NCBI GenBank assembly: GCA_003024985.2
Contig: PXIH01S0009309.1
Source: Euperipatoides rowelli
Lineage: Eukaryota > Onychophora > Udeonychophora > Euonychophora > Peripatopsidae
Length of the DNA: 10,386 nucleotides
Strand: one strand, 5' to 3'
The translations under genes were made by a program, and so were the position numbers. Within the stretch, counting starts at the first letter, position 1. Each line of letters begins with the position of its first letter. Of the stretch, positions 1 through 7,690 are shown one piece after another. The notes below the pieces were generated by a model. That model saw nothing but the letters and a program-made list of their open reading frames with translations. It was not told where the DNA came from and searched no databases.

Positions 1-633
1 TATTGGAATTTTTATTTACTTCTAACAGAGTCTCTTGGGAATAGGTTTGAATACTTAGACCTAACGATGAATCTAATAGTTAGCCCAGTAACAGAACCAA
101 AGCCGTGGGAAAGGACTAGTCAGGCAAATAATAAATAATAATAGGAGTTTACCTGAGTCTCCAGAGAAATGAGAAAGATAATAATAGTATAAAAATAACC
201 TAATAGATAGAGAGTTCTATATAAATTATAACATACAATAGAAATGTTTAGTTTGCAATTTAATAGCGAATTAAAACATTTTCTCTGTCTTTGTAGTAAG
301 AGTACATGTTGCGGAATTTCACTAATACAGTGTGTATTTTTCATATCTAAGATATAATACTGAAAAGATAAAGGAATTTACAAAACATTGCTAACAATAT
401 AGTAAAACAAGTTGTCATTCAAAATAAATAATTGAGATAAATTCAGCTATAAGTTAATTGATTTGGATGTTAAATCTGCATAACAAAGCCGAATTAGAAC
501 TTTGAATAATAAAAATTTCAAATAAATGGTCAAAATGAACTATTAGACTTTGGAAATATCATATTAAAAATATAGGTTTCATCATTATAGAGACCTGTTT
601 TTGAACCCTGCAATTAACAGTCATTACATACAG

Positions 634-707
634 TACAGTATAAATAGTTAATAATGTATTAATAAGTGGTAAATTTTTTTATATATAACTTAGTTCAATA
701 TACTGTA
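634..707. mobile_element. possible tiny Tc1/mariner-type MITE remnant
   Basis: The nine bases tacagtata at 634-642 are repeated in inverted orientation as tatactgta at 699-707. Read as TA-CAGTATA ... TATACTG-TA, this has the TA dinucleotide flanks and CAGT-type ends seen in many Tc1/mariner elements and their MITEs. The interior is only about 56 bp and extremely AT-rich. A nine-base inverted match can arise by chance in such DNA, so this is a weak call that only a genome-wide copy search could support. Confidence 0.18.
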
Positions 708-1550
708 AATAAGGATTTGTTTACTAATTTAAATTATTATTATAAAAAGATATCTGTATATTTATATTTTTTTTTATTATTTCTTTTTTATCCTTTAATG
801 TATATACAGTAGAAATTGAAGTTTTATTGTTCTTATTGACAGTTCGTAATAAATACATGAAGAAATATCATATTAAGTTACATAGTAAATGAATAGAGAA
901 ACATATTTTCTTTTAATTTAAATGAGAGATTCAGTCTAGAAACAAATAGATAAACAATAAAAGAAGTTTTCCACAGAAAAGAGAAACTGTCTGTTAGTGA
1001 TCCTCAACTTCCAGACATGTTTTTTAGTACAATCAAGTGTCACTATTTTGTTAGCATCTTTCAGTTTATTTTTAAAATAGTGCATTTCTTTGAAAAAACT
1101 CAACCTGCAAGAGGCAATAGTTTAGGATCTGATCAATCTAAAAGGCATTTAAAAATATATGAACACTTAGAGCAATAAATCCTCTTTTTCATTATCTCAG
1201 CTATAAAAGCACCCAGAAAGTCACTCTTTTTTTTATTTACATGTAATTTGGGATCTCCTCTGCTATTTTAAATCATTATGTTTAGATTAGTTATGTAAAT
1301 ACCTTCTCTGATGGATAATTAATATTGTGAAATTTTTGGCTTCACTATGACTCATAAGGCACCCCATAGAGTCAAATAAAGGATCCTGTTACTGAGTGAT
1401 ACCATTGATAAAAGGTAAATGTCCTAAACTTAGCCTTTGAAGGTATATATTTAAATGAAACACTTTAAAACCAATTAAAATCCAACTGGTGACAATGAAA
1501 TCTTTTATTCATAAAAATGGATTTAAGATTTCATTTGTGTGCTTTTCTAG

Positions 1551-1767
1551 AACTAGTTCATTCTGGGATCAGCACAGAAGATCCAGCAGAAGAATTCATT
1601 CCAGCTTCAACTCTCCAATGCTGCCTAGAAAAGAGAAGCTAAGGTGACCCAGTGATTTTGTTAGTTCTGCAGCCGAACAACCTGTCAGTTCCAGCGACAT
1701 TGTTTGTATCTAAACTGATACATTTGCTTTCCCATATGACTGATGTGATACTCTGCCTAGAATCACA
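1551..1767 (+). other. candidate exon-like block with splice-like borders
   Basis: The block is visibly less AT-rich than both flanks. It is preceded by a pyrimidine-rich run ending in cttttctag at 1542-1550, a good acceptor shape, and followed by gtaagt at 1768-1773, a consensus donor. Between them lie 217 bases. No plus-strand frame is open across the whole block: one frame stops at the second codon, the other two run about 30 codons before a stop. It therefore cannot be an ordinary internal coding exon. If it is real, it would be a UTR exon, a lncRNA exon, or a 3' coding exon with a stop early in it. I do not recognise a protein. Confidence 0.25.
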
Positions 1768-2290
1768 GTAAGTCATCGTCGGTTCTAAAAGCACTTTTTA
1801 TTTCCTTATACTGAATATGTTAAAAATGAAAAAATAGCCATAACAAGTTTATTTTCTTTCATTAATATACAAGATTTATTCAGACCATTTAGTCAAGTGA
1901 ATTCTTCATTCAAACAATCTTCTTGTTTTTCATCCATTCATTCATTTTGTTATTTTTCAATTCCTTTAATTAAAAAGAATATTTTTCTTCATAAAGCTAA
2001 TTAGCACATGTTTTTTTATAACAAAATGATCAAAAGAAGAAAATGATTAATCATAGTTTTTCTTGCTAGCGAAATCATTAACACGAAAGCTCAAGAAAAC
2101 TTAGATTACAGCTTTTCTTATCAACAAGACAAAAGAGCACAAATGCTAATCAGTCCGAAAACTAAAGAGTGCTACTAACAAGTTTTCATTTTTTAAAAGC
2201 TAATCCAATAACCTCAGACTTGTTCTACCTACATGTTTTTGCTTGTAAAAGTCTCTGGAAAGAATAAATTTGAGAAAAAGAATCACTAAG

Positions 2291-2361
2291 AAAACTAGAA
2301 AGTTTCAGGCTTAAGATAAAGCGTTGGTAAGTTCAACTACATGACTAGAAGAAACAAAAAG
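2291..2361. repeat. degenerate left edge of the minisatellite
   Basis: Bases around 2300-2325 (agtttcaggcttaagat and following) resemble the gggcttaaaat core of the array monomer, but with many changes. This suggests the array fades out leftwards through heavily mutated units rather than ending sharply. The match is short and judged by eye. Confidence 0.35.
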
Positions 2362-3750
2362 TCATGATCTTAAACAAAATATACAATTAAAGCACATTCT
2401 GGGCTTAAAATTAGGATCTGAAAAAAAATACTCAGAACATTTTGGGCTTAAAGTCATGATCTGAAATAAAATATACAATTAAAGTACATTTTGGGCTGAA
2501 AATGAGGGTCTGAAAAAAATAGGCCTACAAAGCACATTTTGGGCTTAAAGTCATGATCTGAAATACAATATACAATTAAAGTACATTTTGGGCTTTAAAT
2601 GAGGATCTGAGAAAAAATACAAAGCACATTTTGGGTTTAAAGTCAGGATCTGAAACCAAAGTTACAATTAAAGCACATTCTGGACTTTAAATGAGGACCT
2701 GATAAAAAAAAAATACAAAGCTCATTTTGCTATTAAAGTCATGATCTTGAACAAAATATAGAATCAAAACATATTTTAGGCTTAAAATGAGGAGCTGAAA
2801 AAAAAAATCCAGAACATTTTGGGCTTAAAGTCAGGATTGAAACCAAAGAAACAGCTAAAGGACATTTTGGGTTTTAAATGATGATCTGAAAAAAAAATAC
2901 ACAGCACATTTTTGGATGAAATTCATGATTTTAAACAAAATATACAATTAAAGTACATTTTGGGCTTAAAATTAGGATCTAAAAAAAAAATACTCCGAAC
3001 ATTTTGGGCTTAAAGTCATGATCTGAAATAAAATATACAATTAAAGTACATTTTAGGCTGAAAATTAGGATCCGAAAAATAATTGGTCTACAAAGCACAT
3101 TTTGGGTTAAAGTCATGATCTTAAACAAAATATACAATTAAAGTACAATTTGGGCTGAAAATGAGGATCTNAAAAAATAGGCCTACAAAGCACATTTTGG
3201 GCTTAAAGTCATGATCTTAAACAAAATATACAATTAAAGTACAATTTGGGCTGAAATGAGGATCTGAAAAAAATAGGCCTACAAAGCACATTTTGGGCTT
3301 AAAGTCATGATCTTAAACAAAATATACAATTAAAGCATATTCTGGGCTTAAAATCAGGATCTGAAAACAAAATACCCAGAACATTTTGGGCATAGAGTCA
3401 TGATCTGAAACAAAATATACAATTAAAGCAAATTATGGGCTTAAAGTCAGGATCTGAAACCAAAGCACATTTTGGTTTTTTTAATGAAGATCTGAAAAAA
3501 AAATACCCAGAACATTTTAGGCTTAAAGTCAGGATCTGAAACAAAATATACAATTAAAGTATATTTTGGGCTGAAAATGAGGATTTGAAAAAAAATACCC
3601 GGAACATTTTGGGCTTAAATTCAGAATCTGAAACAAAATGTACAATTAAAGCACATTTTGGGCTTAAAATGAGGATCTGAAAAAAAAAATACCAAAAATT
3701 AGTCAGGATCTGAAACAAAAATATACAATTAAAGCACATTTTGGGCTTAA
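2362..3750 (+). repeat. dimeric tandem array of about 30 monomers
   Basis: The array is built from a core close to gcacattttgggcttaaag, repeated about every 43-49 bases. Two monomer types alternate. Type A, about 49 bp, continues with tcatgatctgaaa and ends caaaatatacaattaaa. Type B, about 43-49 bp, has aaaatgaggatctg followed by an A-run and ends either tacccag-like or aggcctacaaa. The true repeat unit is therefore an A+B dimer of roughly 92-97 bp, present about 15 times. Order is kept almost throughout; exceptions are a shortened unit near 3440-3470 and a fused unit near 3690-3715, where the start of an A monomer is missing. Monomers differ by substitutions and by A-run length, so most of the array is old. 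Short minus-strand open frames here are by-products of the repeat. Confidence 0.95.
3095..3285 (+). repeat. two nearly identical 95-96 bp dimers in the array
   Basis: The dimers at 3095-3189 and 3190-3285 differ at only a few positions, and the next A monomer (from 3286) matches them too. All share the tcatgatcttaaac variant in A and the gtacaatttgggctg start and aggcctacaaa end in B. This marks a local, recent duplication within an otherwise diverged array. The unresolved base at 3171 lies inside the first copy, consistent with reads from near-identical units being hard to place. Confidence 0.85.
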
Positions 3751-3751
3751 A

Positions 3752-3826
3752 TGCTATTTGGTTGATCTTGAAGGATGAAGGGATGTATAAAATATACACC
3801 CTTCATCCTTCAATAACCTATAAGCA
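3752..3826. repeat. imperfect foldback (hairpin) at end of array
   Basis: The left arm at 3768-3789 pairs with the right arm at 3793-3813 over 21 base pairs. There is a single unpaired a at 3783 and a three-base loop at 3790-3792. Outside this core, gctatttggtt (3753-3763) is partly complementary to taacctataagc (3814-3825), giving a total stem of roughly 30 pairs with an internal loop. It lies where the regular array stops, and it is not built from the monomer sequence. It could be a foldback/MITE remnant, a small-RNA-like hairpin, or a palindrome linked to array instability. Confidence 0.85.
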
Positions 3827-3897
3827 ATTAAAAACCGTATAATCTCATTATAAAATCTGAATTTTCTGTTAAAATAATAAAAAAAACTTTGATATGC

Positions 3898-3990
3898 ACT
3901 TTTCTAGCTTAAAGTGATAATCTGAAAAAAAAATACAATTAAAGCACAATTTGAGGTTAAGGTAAGGATTTGAAATAAAAAATACAAAAT
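3898..3990 (+). repeat. detached degenerate monomers of the array
   Basis: After about 70 bases of non-repeat DNA, recognisable units reappear: tagcttaaagtgataatctg, an A-run, then atacaattaaagcacaattt and a further gaggttaaggtaaggatttg. These are diverged A/B monomers in the same orientation as the main array. They show that the array once extended further right and was interrupted or partly erased. Confidence 0.75.
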
Positions 3991-4190
3991 TATATTGATT
4001 TTATTTTTTTTGTTCTTACTATTATGATACCATAAACAGATTGAATTATTTTAATTTAGTAATATTTCATTGAAGTAACTATAAAATAAAATGTTCTATT
4101 TGATACTTAATATTTATACGTGTACTAATTATTATGTGATCCTACTGTATTTTATAGTAATTAATACAATTTTTTTTAATTTATTAAAAT
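3991..4190. other. very AT-rich spacer between array remnants
   Basis: About 200 bases of almost pure A/T separate two array remnants. No coding frame, RNA gene or clear terminal inverted repeat is visible. It may be an inserted AT-rich element or a repeat segment that has drifted beyond recognition. Confidence 0.5.
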
Positions 4191-4221
4191 AAATAAAATA
4201 CAATTAAAGCGTATTTTGGGG
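4191..4221 (+). repeat. last array monomer fragment
   Basis: The bases atacaattaaagcgtatttt and the following gggg match the A-end/B-start junction of the array monomer. This is the rightmost recognisable unit, and it lies within about 50 bases of the first integrase-like sequence of the retrotransposon. Confidence 0.75.
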
Positions 4222-4259
4222 TTATTGTATTTTGGTGTGTATTTCTGTGTAAGTTGCCT

Positions 4260-5240
4260 CTAACAAAAATAAACAGACACCACTGAGAATTTGTTAAATA
4301 ACAAGACACACGCTATCTAATATATATTGTCTTCTTCTGTATTCTACTATGGCTTCCACAGTCAAATGTTCGTACCAAAAAGATCATGAGAAATTTACTT
4401 ATGTTAAATTGATAGAGATAATGCAAAAGCCCAAACTGAAATAATACTCTGCAATATGCCTGCCCAAAATGTGTCCCATTCTTGTTGGTAATGTTGTATG
4501 AATGCTTTTATCATTGCTTTTATTTTTTTCTGTTGCATCTGTTTGTGGTATGGCTGGGTTTTACTTTCCATAGTTTAAAGAGGTCTTTGCAGATTTTTGA
4601 CACAAATTTGTATCAATTATATATTAAATGCTCTGTCACTCCAATTTGGCAAAACATTTCCTTAATTAGTCTGGTAATGGTATTACTATAGACATTTCTC
4701 AATGGGTTAATTTCAATCCATTTTGAATTATAATCTACCATGACTAATATAAATCTATTTTGTGTTTTTGTTTAAAGGTATGGGCCCATTAAGTCCATTC
4801 TTAGTAGTTGAATGGGCCTGCTTACATGTGTTATTATCTTAGGTGATTTTAATATGTTATTCTTAGGTTTGATTAGTTGACATCATTCCCATGTTTTTAT
4901 ATAGTTTTTGATATGTGGTTCATGTGATGCCATAAGTTCTACTTGTTAGTTTTTTATTGTTTTATCTCTTTCTAATTGTTCTGCTACTGAACTATCCTGG
5001 AATCCTATTATTACTTTATCAATGAGTTTACCTGGTATTACAATGCTAGGTTATTTGTCTATGTTTGGCCTTTGATAATATATAATTCCTTGTATTATTT
5101 TATTTATTTTTGTTAATTTGTATTTATCATTTTCAAGAATTTTTTTTTAAATTCTTCATAGTGATATATCCTCATAATGGGCCTCTTTAAGTTGTTATAA
5201 GTTTTCTATACAACTTTGCTGTGGGGTTATTTCTACACTG
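4260..5240 (-). pseudogene. integrase of outer Gypsy element, broken
   Basis: Integrase inserts the retroelement cDNA into the host genome. The zinc-binding N-terminus is partly readable near 4860-4930, with CQLIKPKNN after an in-frame stop, but one expected Cys is Trp. The catalytic core follows. The first catalytic Asp is kept in RMDLMGPY (Asp codon at 4793-4795), then FILVMVDYNSKWIEI and GVTEHLI. The second Asp position is Asn (4616-4618) and is directly followed by a stop. The third catalytic residue appears kept as Glu in DASTEK (4528-4530) in another frame, with a small deletion between. WDTFWAGIL near 4450-4480 fits the helix after the core. Beyond about 4400 similarity fades. Confidence 0.85.
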
Positions 5241-5299
5241 GCTAATTTTCTAAATGATGGAGAAAGTTTTTCTAATTTTTTCCTCTAATTCTTCCTTGT

Positions 5300-5725
5300 C
5301 TTCTAGTTGGGTTCCCCTTGATAGAGCAATTGGTAAAAAAATTTCCAAGCCCTTTCTATATTCAATTATATAGTCAAATTCTTGTAGCATCATGGCCCAT
5401 CTGTTCAATTTTCCATTAAGTCATTGGTTTTCAGCAACCATTTTAATGCACTGCCATCTGTTATCACTTTGACTTGTGTGTCACTTATGTAACCTCAAAA
5501 TTTCTTTAAGGCCCAAATAACTGCTAGACACACATTTATGTAGCTGAAAGATTCTTTTATTCCACTTTTATAATTCTGCTGGCATACTCTACAACTCTAG
5601 GTAATCCATTTTCTCCCTGTTGTGTTAATATTGCTCCCTACCCATCATTTGAAGCATCTGTTTTGATCGTAAATCTCTTATAATTTGGTAGTACTAACCC
5701 TGTCCTAACTTCTAATAGTGCCCTT
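5300..5725 (-). pseudogene. RNase H domain of outer Gypsy element, broken
   Basis: RNase H removes the RNA strand during reverse transcription. FTIKTDAS places the first catalytic Asp at about 5650-5661, followed by GAILTQQGENG and VEYASRI. Further on come a degraded AVIWALKK-like segment, VKVITDG with a second acidic site, and near 5340-5440 the typical end of the domain: NRWAMMLQEFDYIIEYRKGL followed by ALSR. Several frameshifts and stops (for example after IIKVE and around 5500-5520) break the frame. The domain directly follows the RT connection region, as expected. Confidence 0.88.
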
Positions 5726-5726
5726 T

Positions 5727-6375
5727 TCAAATTTTCAAAGGCTTCCTACAACCAATCAGACCATGCAAATTATTTTGGGGGCTGGTTAACTCTATTAATG
5801 GTTTTGCTATGATAGCATAGTTCTGAATGTGGTTTCTGAGCCAGCCTGTTGCGCCTAAGAAGCATTGTACACTTTTTGCATTTTTTGGTTTTACAAATTC
5901 ATTTATTGCTCTTAAATTTTCTGGATGTATTAATATCATGCCTTTGTTAACTGTTTCCCTAGAAATTTGTTTTTTTTTTGGCAGAAATGAATTTTCTTCA
6001 ATTTTAGCTTGTCAAATATTATTATCCAAATGTGTTAAATGTTCTGTGAAATTTTTTGAAAATATGATAACATCATCCAGGTAAGTGAATGCAATTTTTC
6101 CTATCTCATTTTGTAAAACTTTAGCCATCATCCTATTAAAGGTAGATGATGTTGTTTTAAGTCCAAATGGTATGACTGTACATTTGTATAGTCCCTTATG
6201 ACAGACAAATGCTGTCTTTTTTATATCTTGGGAGACATTTTTATTCCCTGCTAACTACTGTACAAATCTATACTGTAAATAATTTTGCTTCCGCTAAGCT
6301 GTTGAATAATTCTAGCAATGTAGGGCATTGGAATTAGGTCACTCTCAGTGATTTTGTTGAGAGCACTATAATCAA
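5727..6375 (-). pseudogene. RT palm to connection, 3' part of split RT
   Basis: This is the downstream half of the outer element's reverse transcriptase. It begins with FCIDYSALNKI and SDLIPMPYIARI, followed by a broken stretch. It then reads CTVIPFGLK and STFNRMMAKVL, with the catalytic YLDDVII box at 6066-6083 (YLDD at 6072-6083) and FSKNFTEHLTHLD. The connection region at 5727-5939 carries HPENLRAINEFVKPKN, CFLGATGWLR and IAKPLIEL, the usual Gypsy pattern just before RNase H. A stop and frameshift lie near 6010-6040 and another near 6240-6255. The first 24-27 bases expected before FCIDY are missing at the boundary with the inserted element. Confidence 0.93.
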
Positions 6376-6590
6376 TGCAGAACTATATACAATAAAATAC
6401 TTGGAAGCAGATTAGATAACAGGAACTTTTAATAGGAACAACAGACTTTATAACAGGTAATGCTTATGACCTAAAATATGGTTATCTTAACTGTAGAATC
6501 AGTTATTTAACTTGATTAAATATGGATAGTTGAACATGAGTTCATTCTAAATGATATATCGATCATACTTGTGGTTTAACAATCACCACA
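6376..6590 (-). repeat. 3' LTR of nested element
   Basis: On the minus strand it begins TGTGGTGATTG right after the polypurine tract and contains the stretch shared with the 5' copy (about 6496-6590). The remaining 115 or so bases have no partner because the 5' copy is cut short. It ends somewhere in the last 15 bases before RT sequence resumes. A TG...CA reading would put the end at 6376, but those bases also fit the RT codons for FCI, so the exact end is uncertain by about 10 bases. Confidence 0.8.
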
Positions 6591-6605
6591 ATACCCTCCC
6601 CTTAA
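6591..6605 (-). promoter_or_regulatory. polypurine tract of nested element
   Basis: The minus strand reads taaggggagggtat immediately before the 3' LTR start. In LTR retrotransposons such a tract resists RNase H and primes plus-strand DNA. Its position, after the end of the integrase-tail reading frame and next to TGTGG, fixes the orientation and the LTR border. Confidence 0.85.
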
Positions 6606-6702
6606 TGACTATAATTTAAGGTGGTTGACAGGTTCTGGTAGACTGCCTGGTATGATTTCTTGGTGGCATATCTGTGGTTGTGCCTTCTATTGGTATATCA
6701 TC

Positions 6703-7300
6703 TCATGAGGGGGATTCTCCTGCAGCTGTAGACATGTAGGAGGGCCGAAGCTGATTAGCGTTATGCTTGGCTTCCTGTCCGTCTTTCATAGTGACTTTGA
6801 AAATGACTTTGGATAGAAGGGCTTTAATTTTTCCTTCCACCCACCATGTTCTGTCATACTTGCCAAAGGCATGGGCTAAAATAATTTGGCCTACTTGGTA
6901 TTTGCTTTTAAAAGCTACCTGTGGAACGATTGGCAAAGGGTTCACTTTTTGGTAAAAAATGTTATCAAAATTTCCCTCATTGCAAGCTTCTTCTGATGGC
7001 AAGTTTATGTCCTTTGATGCAGCTTGAGAATTGTTACTTATGTTTATTTCTTTAAATAGTTGTGATATAAAACCTAACACGTGCAACCAAGAGCATCCTA
7101 AGAGTGGAGTCATTCCTGCTTCAGTCACAAAAAGTTCAAGATTTTCTGCACATTTATTATTATACTTTACTGTAACTCAGCATATCCCTAACAGCTTGAT
7201 AATATGATCAAATGATCTAATAGGTACTCTTGTGCATTCCAGTTTCATGTCTGGCCAGTGCTCTTTAAAAGTTTTTAATGGCATAATATTGACCGGAAGA
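6703..7300 (-). pseudogene. protease-tail/integrase-tail chimera in nested element
   Basis: The open frame 6703-7128 gives 141 residues. Its start, MTEAGMTPLLGCSWLHVLGF, matches the end of a Gypsy protease and entry to RT. Upstream the same frame continues past one stop (near 7185) back to about 7298 with NIMPLKTFKEHWPDMKLE and VPIRSFDH, which is protease sequence just after the missing active site. After a linker of about 60 residues, FKSKYQVGQIILAHAFGKYD, TWWVEGKI and QLRPSY match the integrase C-terminal domain of K02A2.6-like Gypsy elements. Beyond a stop at about 6703 the frame continues with RQSTRTCQPP, the usual basic pol tail, to about 6615. All RT, RNase H and integrase core are deleted. 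Catalytic function is excluded. Confidence 0.85.
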
Positions 7301-7306
7301 ATGACA

Positions 7307-7406
7307 AAGTTATTAACTTGATTAAATACAGATTGTTGAACATGAGTTTGTTCCTAATAATCAATAGTTATATATCAATCATTATTGTGGTTAAACAATT
7401 ACCATA
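7307..7406 (-). repeat. truncated 5' LTR of nested element
   Basis: This segment matches the first half of the 3' LTR: GGTAATTGTTT, AACCACAA, GATATAT, AACTCATGTTCAAC and TTTAATCAAGTT in the same order. Similarity stops after about 100 bases, where protease coding begins directly. The rest of the LTR, the primer-binding site and gag are lost in one deletion. The start TATGG against TGTGG in the 3' copy shows a damaged terminal TG. Confidence 0.85.
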
Positions 7407-7690
7407 CCAACTAATGCCACTGGTGAACTCCAGGGTAGGTAGCTTTCTACTATTCTGTCTGCTAGCATTTCTTCTAACTGTGATTTAATAATGGTTTTCT
7501 TTTTTTTTTTTGTGGGGTTTTAGGAGTTTTGATGGATAGGGGAATGGTTACCTGAGTTAACTCTATGTTAGATTACATTATTTTGTACTTCCTCGTTTAT
7601 CTCTAAAATTATGTTTATGATTTATTAAACTTTGCTTTAATTCTTTGAGCCTTATTTCAGATAAACAATTTTTAGTGCAGCAATTTATAT
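7407..7690 (-). pseudogene. RT N-terminal part of outer element
   Basis: This is the upstream half of the split RT. Near 7620-7690 the frame reads IRLKELKQSLINHKHNF, the usual helix before Gypsy RT. It then continues through a damaged proline-containing segment (TIPLSIKTPKTPQ), an A-run at about 7500-7511, and TIIKSQLEEMLADRIVES and PWSSPVALV at 7411-7496. That motif opens the RT fingers domain. The reading stops at 7407, where the nested element begins, and resumes near 6380. Confidence 0.9.

Larger units (their letters stand above)
1..2290. other. AT-rich stretch without recognisable gene
   Basis: This stretch is strongly AT-rich, with many homopolymer T and A runs. I see no protein family on either strand. 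Short open frames exist, for example 120-344 on the minus strand and 954-1178 on the plus strand, but their length is about what chance gives in this composition, their residues are low-complexity or unfamiliar, and none has a supporting motif. Two local exceptions are listed separately: a less AT-rich block with splice-like borders and a small TA-flanked inverted repeat. The stretch could be intron or intergenic DNA. Confidence 0.6.
6376..7406 (-). mobile_element. nested Ty3/Gypsy deletion derivative with LTRs
   Basis: This roughly 1-kb unit splits the outer RT between the PWSSPVAL and FCIDY motifs. Minus-strand order: a short 5' LTR remnant (7307-7406), protease rear half, integrase C-terminal domain, polypurine tract, and a longer 3' LTR (6376-6590). 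Gag, most of RT, RNase H and the integrase core are absent, so it could only move with proteins from another element. The two LTR copies align over about 100 bases with roughly 12 percent mismatches by eye outside a short indel, so the insertion is old. A clean target-site duplication is not visible; ttgg against ttga beside the two ends is the nearest candidate. Confidence 0.85.

Noticed and set aside
120-344. Minus-strand open frame of 74 codons
   Set aside because: Low-complexity Leu/Ile/Tyr-rich product, no motif, and a length expected by chance in AT-rich DNA.
954-1178. Plus-strand open frame of about 74 codons, overlapped by a minus-strand open frame
   Set aside because: The product looks ordinary in composition but is unrecognised, its only ATG is internal, and about one such frame is expected by chance in this flank.
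2362-3750. CRISPR-like array
   Set aside because: Repeats are directly adjacent and drifted, with no unique spacers and in a eukaryotic context.
3554-3799. Minus-strand 81-codon open frame in the array
   Set aside because: It is translation of the tandem repeat; the Phe/Ile-rich product simply repeats the monomer.
4461-4472. 12-base match (cacattttgggc, minus strand) between integrase DNA and the array core
   Set aside because: The bases belong to the conserved WDTFWAG integrase segment and lie in the opposite orientation; the match does not extend, so chance is the simplest reading.
4482-4691. Plus-strand open frame of 69 codons
   Set aside because: It lies opposite integrase core sequence on the minus strand and is its antisense shadow.
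5827-6084. Plus-strand open frame of 85 codons
   Set aside because: Antisense to the RT palm and connection region, including the YLDD box.
6767-6955. Plus-strand open frame of 62 codons
   Set aside because: Antisense to the integrase C-terminal part of the nested element.
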